Below are positions 16,212-23,547 of a DNA stretch of 30,790 nt, piece after piece (within the stretch, counting starts at the first letter, position 1; every line of letters begins with the position of its first letter). A model generated the notes under the pieces. That model ran no database searches. It had not been told where the DNA came from and saw only the letters and a list, made by a program, of their open reading frames with translations. The stretch is from a virus. The stretch covers positions 1 through 30,790 of the IMG/VR virus record IMGVR_UViG_3300010293_000027. One strand, 5' to 3'. The position numbers and the translations under genes were made by a program.

Positions 16212-17998
16212 TAATCCATAAGGATGAGGTAACACCACAAACCGGAATATCCCTTCCGTATAGTTCGCACAATAGGCTTCGGCGCGCGTTGGACCTTGGG
16301 CGCGTCATCAACCCTATTATAAAAGACCTTGCCAGAAAGTACGACACACCAAGTAGAGCCTTAAAGTCCATACCTTTTGATATAAATAGCGTCCAGGTTG
16401 GGTATCTAACCGACGGCCATATCCACCAAGGCGTAGATAAGTACGTAGAACTTTTACTTAAAGAAGGTTGGAGACTGGTAGGAAGAGACGATCCTGTTGA
16501 ATATCTTACAAAGCGGTTCAAACTCATGGGATATATGTCAGACCCATCTGAACCCTGGGAACTGGTAGTAACTAACATAGTTCGCGACTTTGTAAAATAT
16601 GGAAACAGTTTCCTGGTTCTTCGCCGATCACCATATCTTCAAAAAGCTACAAACGGTAAGATAGTCGGGTTGAATGGTAAACCTCCAATCGGCGCGTACT
16701 TCCCTCTGCCAGTTTCCCAGCTCAGTCCTGACTCCGATAAAGATGGAAACGTTCGGAGCTGGAGACAAAAGGCAAACGGTAAAGAGAAGACGTTTAACGC
16801 CGGGGATGTTTTACACTTCACCTATTGCAGAGAGCCCAGTGAAGTCTGGGGAACCCCATTCCTCCTTCCTGTTATTGAGGATGTCAGGGCCCTTCGTCAA
16901 ATCGAAGAGAGTATCCTGAAGCTAATCTACAAACACCTGAACCCACTTATCCATCAGGAAGTCCCAGATGTTACTGGAACCGGTGAAGGTAGACAGGAAG
17001 ATATTGATGACGCCGCGAATGCACTGACTACTATGGCAGTTGATGGGTATATCATTACCCCACCTGGCCATAAGATAAATGTAATAGGAGCGGAGAGTCA
17101 GGCAATCCGTGCGGAAGGGTATGTAAAACTTTTCAAGCAGCGTATATTCTCAGGACTGGGAATGTCCGCGCTGGCAATGGGTGAAGCAGAAAGTGCGGCA
17201 ATAGGAACAGCTGAAAGCCTTACTTTGCAGATGCACAACAAAGCGCGCATTTTTCACTACCTTCTTTCCCAGTATATTACCCACTACATAATTAATGAAC
17301 TGCTTATGGAAGGTGGATATAATCCTGTACTGAATGAAGAAGATGCAGTAATCTTCACCTGGAATGAGATAGAAATAGACCGCCGAATAAAGGAACAGAC
17401 TCACTACTTGAATATGTGGTCAATGAACGGAATCGGCGCGGAAGAGTTTAGAAAACTAGCACGGCTTCCAATAGGCGCACCAAGTTGGGAAGATTATTAT
17501 GTACACCAGGTACAGATCCCACAGGTAGTTGCCGCGAAACATGGGGTTGACCCAATACTGATACCTGATGCTGACTTAAAGAAAGTATTTGATAATAACC
17601 TCGCGATCGCTACAAAAGATAAACCAAAGAAAGATAGTATCGCAGGTCAGGGCGGGGATGCCTCGCCACCAAGTAACCAGCACACGCCGAAGACTGGCGG
17701 TAAGAAGACGCAAAGCCTCACTCGTGATGTTGATTATTTTACAGAGACCTGTGAAAAAGTACTTTTACTGGTTCCGTCTGTATTTGAAGACAGGCTAACA
17801 GTAGCAGATATTTCCAATACACTTAGAGTACTTATTCCTGAGTATATGGCTACACCGCTGGCTAATACCCTGTATAACGATATAAAGGAAAGCCAGGATT
17901 GTAATGAGGCCATTGCAAAAGTAAACGCCAGATTAGCCAACGAGAGAGTAGTCATTCTTGCCTTGCTGGAAGGAGATAGAAATGACAGCCTTTCGTAA
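16208..17998 (+). CDS. Portal protein
   Basis: This 596-residue protein has the sequence pattern of phage portals, the dodecameric ring at the head vertex through which DNA passes and which docks terminase. Recognisable parts are the crown-to-wing region VVTNIVRDFVKYGNSFLVLR, the DVLHFTYCREP segment before a long helix with VIEDVRALRQIEESIL, and the stem helix region with QRIFSGLGMSALAMGEAESA. The last ~110 residues after a Lys/Pro-rich linker (DKPKKDSIAG) form an extra helical tail. Position directly downstream of the terminase block and upstream of the protease supports it. The ATG overlaps the previous stop. Confidence 0.9.
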   Translation: MIIHKDEVTPQTGISLPYSSHNRLRRALDLGRVINPIIKDLARKYDTPSRALKSIPFDINSVQVGYLTDGHIHQGVDKYVELLLKEGWRLVGRDDPVEYLTKRFKLMGYMSDPSEPWELVVTNIVRDFVKYGNSFLVLRRSPYLQKATNGKIVGLNGKPPIGAYFPLPVSQLSPDSDKDGNVRSWRQKANGKEKTFNAGDVLHFTYCREPSEVWGTPFLLPVIEDVRALRQIEESILKLIYKHLNPLIHQEVPDVTGTGEGRQEDIDDAANALTTMAVDGYIITPPGHKINVIGAESQAIRAEGYVKLFKQRIFSGLGMSALAMGEAESAAIGTAESLTLQMHNKARIFHYLLSQYITHYIINELLMEGGYNPVLNEEDAVIFTWNEIEIDRRIKEQTHYLNMWSMNGIGAEEFRKLARLPIGAPSWEDYYVHQVQIPQVVAAKHGVDPILIPDADLKKVFDNNLAIATKDKPKKDSIAGQGGDASPPSNQHTPKTGGKKTQSLTRDVDYFTETCEKVLLLVPSVFEDRLTVADISNTLRVLIPEYMATPLANTLYNDIKESQDCNEAIAKVNARLANERVVILALLEGDRNDSLS

Positions 17999-18404
17999 CT
18001 GGCTCAGCAGAGTCGAACATCTCTTCTATGATGCAGTTTACAAATACGATACCAAACTCTATGAATTGTTTATTGGTTTAGTATTACTACTTTACGGAGC
18101 CTTTCTGTTTATCCCAGGGATGTCTACAATCCTCCACAAGATTAGCGCCCTATCCTGCTGCTCATATATCTTTGGATTTGTAGCGCTACTCAGCAGTTAT
18201 CTCATACTCTACGGATTGCTTGGGAATGGAGATGTAAAAAGGCAAAAATGTAGAAAACTTGGCGCTATGTTGGGGTTTCTATTCTTCTCCTGCGGTGCAG
18301 TTGCTGCAATGATAAAGCCATCTACGGCTCTTGCAGTATTTCTACCAGCCGTGATTACCACTGCTGCAGTTTATCTTAGGATAACTCCTAATATGGAGGA
18401 ATAG
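17982..18404 (+). CDS. Four-helix membrane protein, possible holin or antiholin
   Basis: The 140-residue protein shows four hydrophobic segments: LYELFIGLVLLLYGAFLF, YIFGFVALLSSYLILYGLL, LGAMLGFLFFSCGAVAAMI and ALAVFLPAVITTAAVYL. Short charged loops separate them. An ATG at 17982 has GGAAGGAG with ideal spacing, whereas an in-frame ATG at 17958 lies deeper in the portal gene, so 17982 is chosen; it overlaps the portal end by 17 bases. A membrane protein between portal and protease is unusual. It could act in lysis or anchor prohead assembly to the membrane. Confidence 0.65.
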   Translation: MTAFRNWLSRVEHLFYDAVYKYDTKLYELFIGLVLLLYGAFLFIPGMSTILHKISALSCCSYIFGFVALLSSYLILYGLLGNGDVKRQKCRKLGAMLGFLFFSCGAVAAMIKPSTALAVFLPAVITTAAVYLRITPNMEE

Positions 18405-18408
18405 AAAC

Positions 18409-18855
18409 GTGAGCGTATCAGAGTGGTTTCCTCTAGTCTTTTCAGCAGTTAACGGAGTTCTTCTTATTGTCCTGAACCAGAGATATAAGAGATATGAGGA
18501 TGCAAAGAAAGCAGACGCTTCTGTACACATCAAAGAGATGGATGACAGAAAGGTCCTGACTGAGCAGATAATGTCCGAACTTAAGGAAGCAAAAGAAGAG
18601 CGTACTGTAGCCTATGCTGAGATCCAACTTTTAAATCAGAAGTTAATCGCGGCAGAACGAAGGAATGTAGAACTGACTATTCAACTTGAACAAGTAAGAG
18701 ACGAACTAACCAGACTAAAAGAAATAATGGTCCAGATAGACCCAACGGTCGTATCAAAAGGTTGTAAGTTATTTGGAACGAACGAGTGCCCGTTTACAAA
18801 AGCAAAAAATAGTTACGTGGCAACCATCGGGGGAGTAGGGAATGAGACTAATTGA
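18409..18855 (+). CDS. Membrane-anchored coiled-coil protein
   Basis: The 148-residue product has one N-terminal hydrophobic helix (WFPLVFSAVNGVLLIVL) followed by a long heptad-rich region (EQIMSELKEAKEERTVAYAE, then ERRNVELTIQLEQVRDELT) and a Cys-containing tail (GCKLFGTNECPF). The topology is like an inner-membrane spanin or other membrane-tethered coiled coil. GTG at 18409 has GGAGGA upstream, with only four bases between the previous stop and this start. Its end overlaps the protease start by 14 bases. It may act with the four-helix protein just before it. Confidence 0.62.
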   Translation: MSVSEWFPLVFSAVNGVLLIVLNQRYKRYEDAKKADASVHIKEMDDRKVLTEQIMSELKEAKEERTVAYAEIQLLNQKLIAAERRNVELTIQLEQVRDELTRLKEIMVQIDPTVVSKGCKLFGTNECPFTKAKNSYVATIGGVGNETN

Positions 18856-20980
18856 AACTGTAACGTTTTCGAGCCCTGAGCAGGCCATAGTCGGTAAACT
18901 TGAAGAAGCACTTAGTGGTGACACCCCGGATGTTCTCTACCCAGAAATCAGAGCAATCACTGCTGACAAGGTTACGCGCAATAGAACCTTCTACCCTGTA
19001 GAGTTTCTTCGTGGTGACTCGAAAACTAACCGTGGAGTTGTTTCCTGGCTTTACCCTTACGCGAAGCCGATTATCAAGGACCACGCAACCGGCGGTGGAT
19101 TTTTCGGCGGGGCAAGTAGTGAAATTTACGGAAGAGTTAAGTACGCTAAAGTAGTAGAGAAGACCAGAAAACTACCGGCCTATGTTTCCGTAGTCCCGGA
19201 GATAACGGATAAGGATGCCATAGAAAGAATCCTGACCGGACGGTTTCTTACCGTTTCCATTGGGATAGAAGCAGACGAGGTACGCTGTTCGATATGTAAA
19301 GTTAATATTGCCGAAGCGATGTGTGACCATATCAAGGGGCAGATGTACGAAGTAAAAGGTAAGGAGAAGATGTGCTACTGGGAGATTGGCCCGCTCCAGT
19401 TTGAGGAGTTGAGTTTTGTAACAGTCCCCAGTGATGATGAGGCTATGGTAGTTAATCCCAATACTGAAGGTGTAACAGAGTCGTTCCGTATTTTCGGCGG
19501 TAGAAAAACTAATCTAGGAGAATTTATACTGGATGGTACCCTCCAAGAATACGCGAGTATACAGGAATATACTACTAAACTAATAGAATCTGCTGAAGGG
19601 GACGACGAACCCTGCACATTAGGTGATTTATACGGGCTGGGGGATGATGACCCAGACTACAATGAGCCTGATACTGATAGCGAAGAAGAGGCTAAACTAA
19701 CTAAGAAGAAGAGAGATGCTCTACCAGATAGCGCCTTCTGCGGACCCTCCAGATCGTTTCCCGCCAACGACTTGACCCACGCAATTCAAGGCTTGCGCAT
19801 GCTGGGAAGATATAAAGGTCCTGGTAACAAAGCAAAGATTAAGTCCTGTCTACTAAGAAAAGCAGCCGCGTTTAGAAAGAGGGGTGATAAACTCTCCGCG
19901 CCTGGTTATCTAGTAGATATTACAAATGCGGTGGAATTCCCAGTATTTCCTATTATAGATAATCGAGTTAATGATGCACTGGAAGCAATACAAACCAGCA
20001 ACTTCATCGAAGAGCAGAAGAAGAATATGTGCTCCGCACTTGCAAAGTATTGCGACGACAACAAACTACCACGACCAGATGCTCTGAAGGAAGTGGAGTG
20101 CGGTGATCCTGTAACGGTCCCGCTAGATAAAAGTACGTATCCATTGCTCTATTCAATAATCGAAGCTATGGAAGCGTACATTCTGGAGGTCTCTATGAGC
20201 GAAGAACTCACGAGTACCGATATGGTAAAAGAAGAAGTTTCTAATGAAACTGAAAAGACAATCGATACTGAAGCGTCAAAACTAACTGTAGAAGAGTCTA
20301 CTGAAAACCCGGTAACTGAAAAACTTGACTACGAAAAACCTGAAGTCAAGATTCTACCAGAAGTAAAGGAACCAGTAAAGACAGAAGAACCAGTAAAGAC
20401 TGAACAGACAGAAGAGCCTGTAAAAACTGAGCCCGAATCAGAAGTTAAAGAAGACGAAGTATCAGCCCTACAGGATACCCTCTCCCAGAGATACACCGAA
20501 AACCTGGCACTTACGGCGGCTCTGTTAATGAAAACAACCGGGCGCGTATCAGCGAAAGACAAGACAGTTAATGAACTATGCGAAATGCTAAAGGGTCGGT
20601 CCAAGGAATCACTGGAAGATACGATCAATGATCTTCGTAGTGAACTAAATGAACTGACACCAGAACAGCCCACCCAGAATACCGAAGATAATAAGTCAGA
20701 AGCCAACGAATCTCTTGATAGTTTGGATGTTAAAGAAGTAGAAAAGGTTGAGAACCCAACTATTATCCAGGAGTACCAACTAAAATCTGGTGATGGAAGA
20801 GATGTTTCTAAGTATGGTTTCGTTACACAGCCTACAGATCTAGAAGAAGACGCAGATGAAGTACCGCATGACCCGATAAGATCCTTAACGGGCATGGACA
20901 TTCAGAAACTCAACAAGAGGGCAGCAGAAATCTATAAGGGGCTAACCCCAACTGCTGTCAATATCTCAAGCTCTAAGTAG
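18842..20980 (+). CDS. Prohead protease fused to acidic scaffold-like region
   Basis: The 712-residue protein begins with a prohead-protease domain. His81 (IIKDHATGG) and Ser139 (LTVSIG) are the likely catalytic pair, in the order seen in the herpesvirus assemblin-like phage proteases. Inside it, Cys149, Cys152, Cys161 and His163 form a probable zinc knuckle. Residues 292-345 carry a separate module beginning ALPDSAFCGPSRSFP that also occurs in other phage proteins. From about 450 on the sequence is acidic and helical with EPVKTE repeats, like a scaffold. The protease would mature the head by cutting the scaffold and itself. GGGAGTAGGGA precedes the ATG. Confidence 0.8.
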   Translation: MRLIETVTFSSPEQAIVGKLEEALSGDTPDVLYPEIRAITADKVTRNRTFYPVEFLRGDSKTNRGVVSWLYPYAKPIIKDHATGGGFFGGASSEIYGRVKYAKVVEKTRKLPAYVSVVPEITDKDAIERILTGRFLTVSIGIEADEVRCSICKVNIAEAMCDHIKGQMYEVKGKEKMCYWEIGPLQFEELSFVTVPSDDEAMVVNPNTEGVTESFRIFGGRKTNLGEFILDGTLQEYASIQEYTTKLIESAEGDDEPCTLGDLYGLGDDDPDYNEPDTDSEEEAKLTKKKRDALPDSAFCGPSRSFPANDLTHAIQGLRMLGRYKGPGNKAKIKSCLLRKAAAFRKRGDKLSAPGYLVDITNAVEFPVFPIIDNRVNDALEAIQTSNFIEEQKKNMCSALAKYCDDNKLPRPDALKEVECGDPVTVPLDKSTYPLLYSIIEAMEAYILEVSMSEELTSTDMVKEEVSNETEKTIDTEASKLTVEESTENPVTEKLDYEKPEVKILPEVKEPVKTEEPVKTEQTEEPVKTEPESEVKEDEVSALQDTLSQRYTENLALTAALLMKTTGRVSAKDKTVNELCEMLKGRSKESLEDTINDLRSELNELTPEQPTQNTEDNKSEANESLDSLDVKEVEKVENPTIIQEYQLKSGDGRDVSKYGFVTQPTDLEEDADEVPHDPIRSLTGMDIQKLNKRAAEIYKGLTPTAVNISSSK
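20195..20980 (+). CDS. Nested in-frame scaffold protein (internal start)
   Basis: Inside the protease gene an in-frame ATG at 20195 (residue 452) follows GGAGGT at 20185-20190 with four bases between, a strong ribosome site. It would produce the acidic C-terminal 261 residues alone, beginning MSEELTSTDMVKEEV, with EPVKTE repeats and a coiled-coil stretch. Lambda makes its scaffold Nu3 from the protease gene C in the same way. This is inferred from sequence; a strong Shine-Dalgarno can also occur by chance in Glu/Gly-rich codons. Confidence 0.5.
   Translation: MSEELTSTDMVKEEVSNETEKTIDTEASKLTVEESTENPVTEKLDYEKPEVKILPEVKEPVKTEEPVKTEQTEEPVKTEPESEVKEDEVSALQDTLSQRYTENLALTAALLMKTTGRVSAKDKTVNELCEMLKGRSKESLEDTINDLRSELNELTPEQPTQNTEDNKSEANESLDSLDVKEVEKVENPTIIQEYQLKSGDGRDVSKYGFVTQPTDLEEDADEVPHDPIRSLTGMDIQKLNKRAAEIYKGLTPTAVNISSSK
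20369..20431 (+). repeat. EPVKTE codon repeat in scaffold region
   Basis: Two adjacent 18-base units at 20369-20386 and 20387-20404 and a third, more diverged, at 20414-20431 each encode EPVKTE. The nine bases between units 2 and 3 encode QTE. This looks like slippage-type expansion in a disordered linker of the scaffold. Confidence 0.65.
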
Positions 20981-21000
20981 CCTGAGAAGGGAGACACAAA

Positions 21001-22251
21001 ATGCCGTACATTGGATCACAGGTTTCAGCTACCGAGCGGTGGAATCCAGGCGTCGTAGTTTCAGAGGGCGTTGGCGAACCGTTCGAAGAATGGGAAGTTT
21101 ATGATCTTCTTCCTGCGCTGGGGAACGACCCTCGGCGTACTTCAGACCTTATCGTAATCCCTGCTGGAAGGCTTATTGGTATCTATCCTGATAGCGTTTC
21201 GGTTACAACTCGCGCCAAGCTAACCCTTGCTGATGGTGTGACTGTTAAGCCCAGCGGTTTTGCGCGGACTAACTTCTACCAGAAGGCACCTAATAAGGCT
21301 CAGTGGGCTCCGTTACTGTCCCGCGCTTGTGTTATTGAGGTTCCTTACGTTGCCGCAGTTAACGCTGCCTACGGCGCTCTAGCTGGTGGTATGCCTGTTA
21401 CTGCTTATTTTGGCGACACAGACTCTACTGTTCAGACTCCTAATGACGTTGGTAAGATTGTAAAGTGGATCGGTAAGACTGTATACCATAAGAACCAGAG
21501 TGCTAATGTTGCTTGTACGCTAACCTCTGCTGCACTTCCTGCCTTTACCCCGGTTATTCTTATGGCATGGAACGCCGGTACTGTACTCGCCTCCGGCGCT
21601 AGCTGCACTCCAGCCTGGGATACTGGTACCGATACCTGGATCGCGACTTTTGGCAACCAGGTTACGGATGTTCTCTATACTTATGGTCAGGGTCCAGAAA
21701 TGATTGCTGGTGAAGTAATTCGCATTGAGCCTATTACTACATCTCATGAACTCAGCGGCTGGTTGAAGTGGGTTACTGTGGATATGAGCGATCCTATGAC
21801 CGCTTCAATGATTACTCGTGTACCTGTTACATCCGTATCCACGGAAACTCCGGCTGCTGTTTCTACTGGCGTATATCGGCTTGCTTACTACCCGGTTGCT
21901 GCATGGAAACCCATCACTGTTACAGTTACCGGCTCGCTTGTTGGTAGGGATGGTACCGTAACTACACTGACTTCTACTGAGATGTCTGCCGCGTCTCTAC
22001 CATACACAGACTATACCCGTGGTGCATGGTATACCATTGACTCACTTACTGGCTATCTGAGGTTCCCGAGTAACGTTACTGTTTCCTCAGTTACCGTTAG
22101 TTACTACTACGAGACTTCGTATCGCCAGGGTAAAGCGTGGGGTCAGGGTATTCCTGGTCTTACCGACGGTCAGTATACTGGCGTTCCTGGAACACCTGGC
22201 AGTCTGGAAGTTTCCGGCTGCGTCGGTTCTCTAAGGTGCCTTATCTATTAA
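21001..22251 (+). CDS. Probable head decoration / structural protein
   Basis: The 416-residue protein is rich in Ser, Thr, Val and Gly with few charges, typical of beta-structured virion proteins. It begins MPYIGSQVSATERWNPGVVV and contains Thr/Val-rich strands throughout (VTSVSTETPAAVSTGVY, then VTVSSVTVSYYYETSY). It sits between the protease/scaffold and the major capsid gene, where many phages encode a decoration or stabilising protein. GAAGGGAG precedes the ATG and a GC-rich hairpin follows the stop. No named domain is recognised. Confidence 0.6.
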   Translation: MPYIGSQVSATERWNPGVVVSEGVGEPFEEWEVYDLLPALGNDPRRTSDLIVIPAGRLIGIYPDSVSVTTRAKLTLADGVTVKPSGFARTNFYQKAPNKAQWAPLLSRACVIEVPYVAAVNAAYGALAGGMPVTAYFGDTDSTVQTPNDVGKIVKWIGKTVYHKNQSANVACTLTSAALPAFTPVILMAWNAGTVLASGASCTPAWDTGTDTWIATFGNQVTDVLYTYGQGPEMIAGEVIRIEPITTSHELSGWLKWVTVDMSDPMTASMITRVPVTSVSTETPAAVSTGVYRLAYYPVAAWKPITVTVTGSLVGRDGTVTTLTSTEMSAASLPYTDYTRGAWYTIDSLTGYLRFPSNVTVSSVTVSYYYETSYRQGKAWGQGIPGLTDGQYTGVPGTPGSLEVSGCVGSLRCLIY

Positions 22252-22277
22252 TCCGTAAGGATTAGTAAAGACGAAAC

Positions 22278-22296
22278 GGGGGCGCTTAGCGCCCCC
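22278..22296 (+). terminator. GC-rich hairpin before the major capsid gene
   Basis: GGGGGCGC (22278-22285) pairs perfectly with GCGCCCCC (22289-22296) over a three-base loop TTA. There is no T-run, so it is not a standard Rho-independent terminator. It could be a partial terminator, an RNA processing site or a stabiliser for the capsid transcript. Confidence 0.45.
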
Positions 22297-22299
22297 ACG

Positions 22300-22312
22300 T
22301 AAACAGGAGATA
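22300..22312 (+). promoter_or_regulatory. Shared capsid/tube leader with ribosome site
   Basis: The 13-base string TAAACAGGAGATA includes the AGGAG ribosome site of the capsid gene and recurs exactly at 29778-29790 before the tube gene. Both sit just after a GC-rich hairpin, which suggests a common design for highly expressed virion genes. Confidence 0.6.
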
Positions 22313-22319
22313 TAAGAAG

Positions 22320-23483
22320 ATGTCAACACCATTCAGTGAAGTCTACTCAAAGTACCAGGAGAGTGCCCAGGCGGAAATCCTGAAAGGCTTCGATACTACA
22401 CCAGAAGCGTTCGCAAAGAATGTAGCTATTCTCGAAGCTTTAATGAGCCGCAATGCTCCGATCTATGGACCACGGCTGGCTATGTCTGAAGCGTTAATGT
22501 CTGCCGACGCCAGCATTCTCTTCCCCCGCGTGTTTAGCGATGTTCTACTTCGCCCACGCGAGCCCCTTATGATAGGACAGTCGCTCCTATCGCGTACGAT
22601 TAATGTCGATGTACCAATATTCCAGTTCCCTGCTATGGGCGCTTTGCGAGCTTTCGATGTTTCTGAAGGTGGGAAGTACAAGGAACAATACGCAAGCTTC
22701 ACCGAAAACCATACGGAAATCAAGGTCGGTAAGACCGGTCTGATTGTCGGAGTTACTGATGAAGTAGTTCAGGATAGTATGTGGGATATCCTTGCCCTGT
22801 ATGTCGAAGCCGCTGGTTTTGCAATGATGAGGCTTAAGGAAGAGAAGATCTTTACAGAGTTCTCGACCTATGGTCACGTAGTATTCGACAACAACCTGGA
22901 ATCTACTGCTTCGTGGACTGGTGGTAAGGCGTATGCCCAAACCCGCAACTTCACCGTTACCTTCGACGATCTGATTGATACCATGGGTACCCTTGTTGCT
23001 CATGAGTATATTCCTACCGATATCGTAGTTCATGCTATGTCCTGGCCGATAATTGCAAAGGATCCTGTTCTTCGCAATATTGCCTACCACCAGGGTGCGC
23101 TTGGTCAGGGTGGTTGGACAGCCGTTCCTAACTTCAACCAGCAGATGAACCTGCCATGGGCTATCAACTACCAGATCTCCCCGTTCATTCCTTACAATGC
23201 CAGTAATACACTGACTTCAAGCCAGGCTTCCGGTCTTACTGCCTGCGGTATTACTGATATGTATATCCTTGACCGAAACAATGCTTGTCTCGTTCTTCAG
23301 CGCACACCAATGGGTGTTGAAGATTTCCGCGATCCGTCGCGCGATATCCAGAACATGAAGGTTAACGAGCGGTACGGCGTTGGTGTTCTTAATGCTGGTA
23401 AGGGTATCTGTGTTATCAAGAATGTCCGTGTTGATCAGAACTGGGCTCCACATCAGGTCATTGCTTCTGTCACACCTTCCTAA
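22320..23483 (+). CDS. Major capsid protein (HK97 fold)
   Basis: The 387-residue protein fits an HK97-type major head protein in size, position and composition. After a helical N-terminal region of about 50 residues comes SILFPRVFSDVLLRPREP. Then follow MGALRAFDVSEGGKYKEQ and a spine-helix-like stretch VTDEVVQDSMWDILALYVEA. The C-terminal half shows alternating strands with EHEYIPTD-like loops, typical of the A domain, and ends CVIKNVRVDQNWAPH. It would form the icosahedral shell after scaffold-directed assembly and proteolysis. Hairpins lie on both sides of the gene, and the strong AGGAG leader fits high expression. Confidence 0.85.
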   Translation: MSTPFSEVYSKYQESAQAEILKGFDTTPEAFAKNVAILEALMSRNAPIYGPRLAMSEALMSADASILFPRVFSDVLLRPREPLMIGQSLLSRTINVDVPIFQFPAMGALRAFDVSEGGKYKEQYASFTENHTEIKVGKTGLIVGVTDEVVQDSMWDILALYVEAAGFAMMRLKEEKIFTEFSTYGHVVFDNNLESTASWTGGKAYAQTRNFTVTFDDLIDTMGTLVAHEYIPTDIVVHAMSWPIIAKDPVLRNIAYHQGALGQGGWTAVPNFNQQMNLPWAINYQISPFIPYNASNTLTSSQASGLTACGITDMYILDRNNACLVLQRTPMGVEDFRDPSRDIQNMKVNERYGVGVLNAGKGICVIKNVRVDQNWAPHQVIASVTPS

Positions 23484-23499
23484 TTGATTTATCAATTAG
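23480..23499 (+). promoter_or_regulatory. 9 bp inverted repeat over the capsid stop codon
   Basis: CTAATTGAT (23480-23488) and ATCAATTAG (23491-23499) are exact complements with a TT spacer. The capsid stop codon TAA lies in the left arm. The AT-rich stem could protect the 3' end of the capsid message from exonucleases. Confidence 0.45.
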
Positions 23500-23516
23500 A
23501 AGTTGTCTATTAGTAC

Positions 23517-23537
23517 GGGGGGTGCCAAGCACCCCCC
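23517..23537 (+). terminator. GC-rich hairpin after the major capsid gene
   Basis: GGGGGGTGC (23517-23525) pairs with GCACCCCCC (23529-23537) over a CAA loop, a perfect 9 bp stem. No T-run follows. Together with the hairpin at 22278 it brackets the capsid gene, and it sits only ten bases before the next ATG. Confidence 0.5.
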
Positions 23538-23547
23538 AACATAAAAT

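Noticed and set aside
20329-20901. Long minus-strand frame (190 codons) opposite the scaffold region
   Set aside because: It mirrors the Glu/Thr/Lys codon bias of the + strand acidic region, is Ser-rich with no domain, and has no gene context on the minus strand.
22587-23090. Minus-strand frame of 167 codons within the capsid gene
   Set aside because: It lies wholly inside the highly constrained major capsid gene and shows no recognisable domain.
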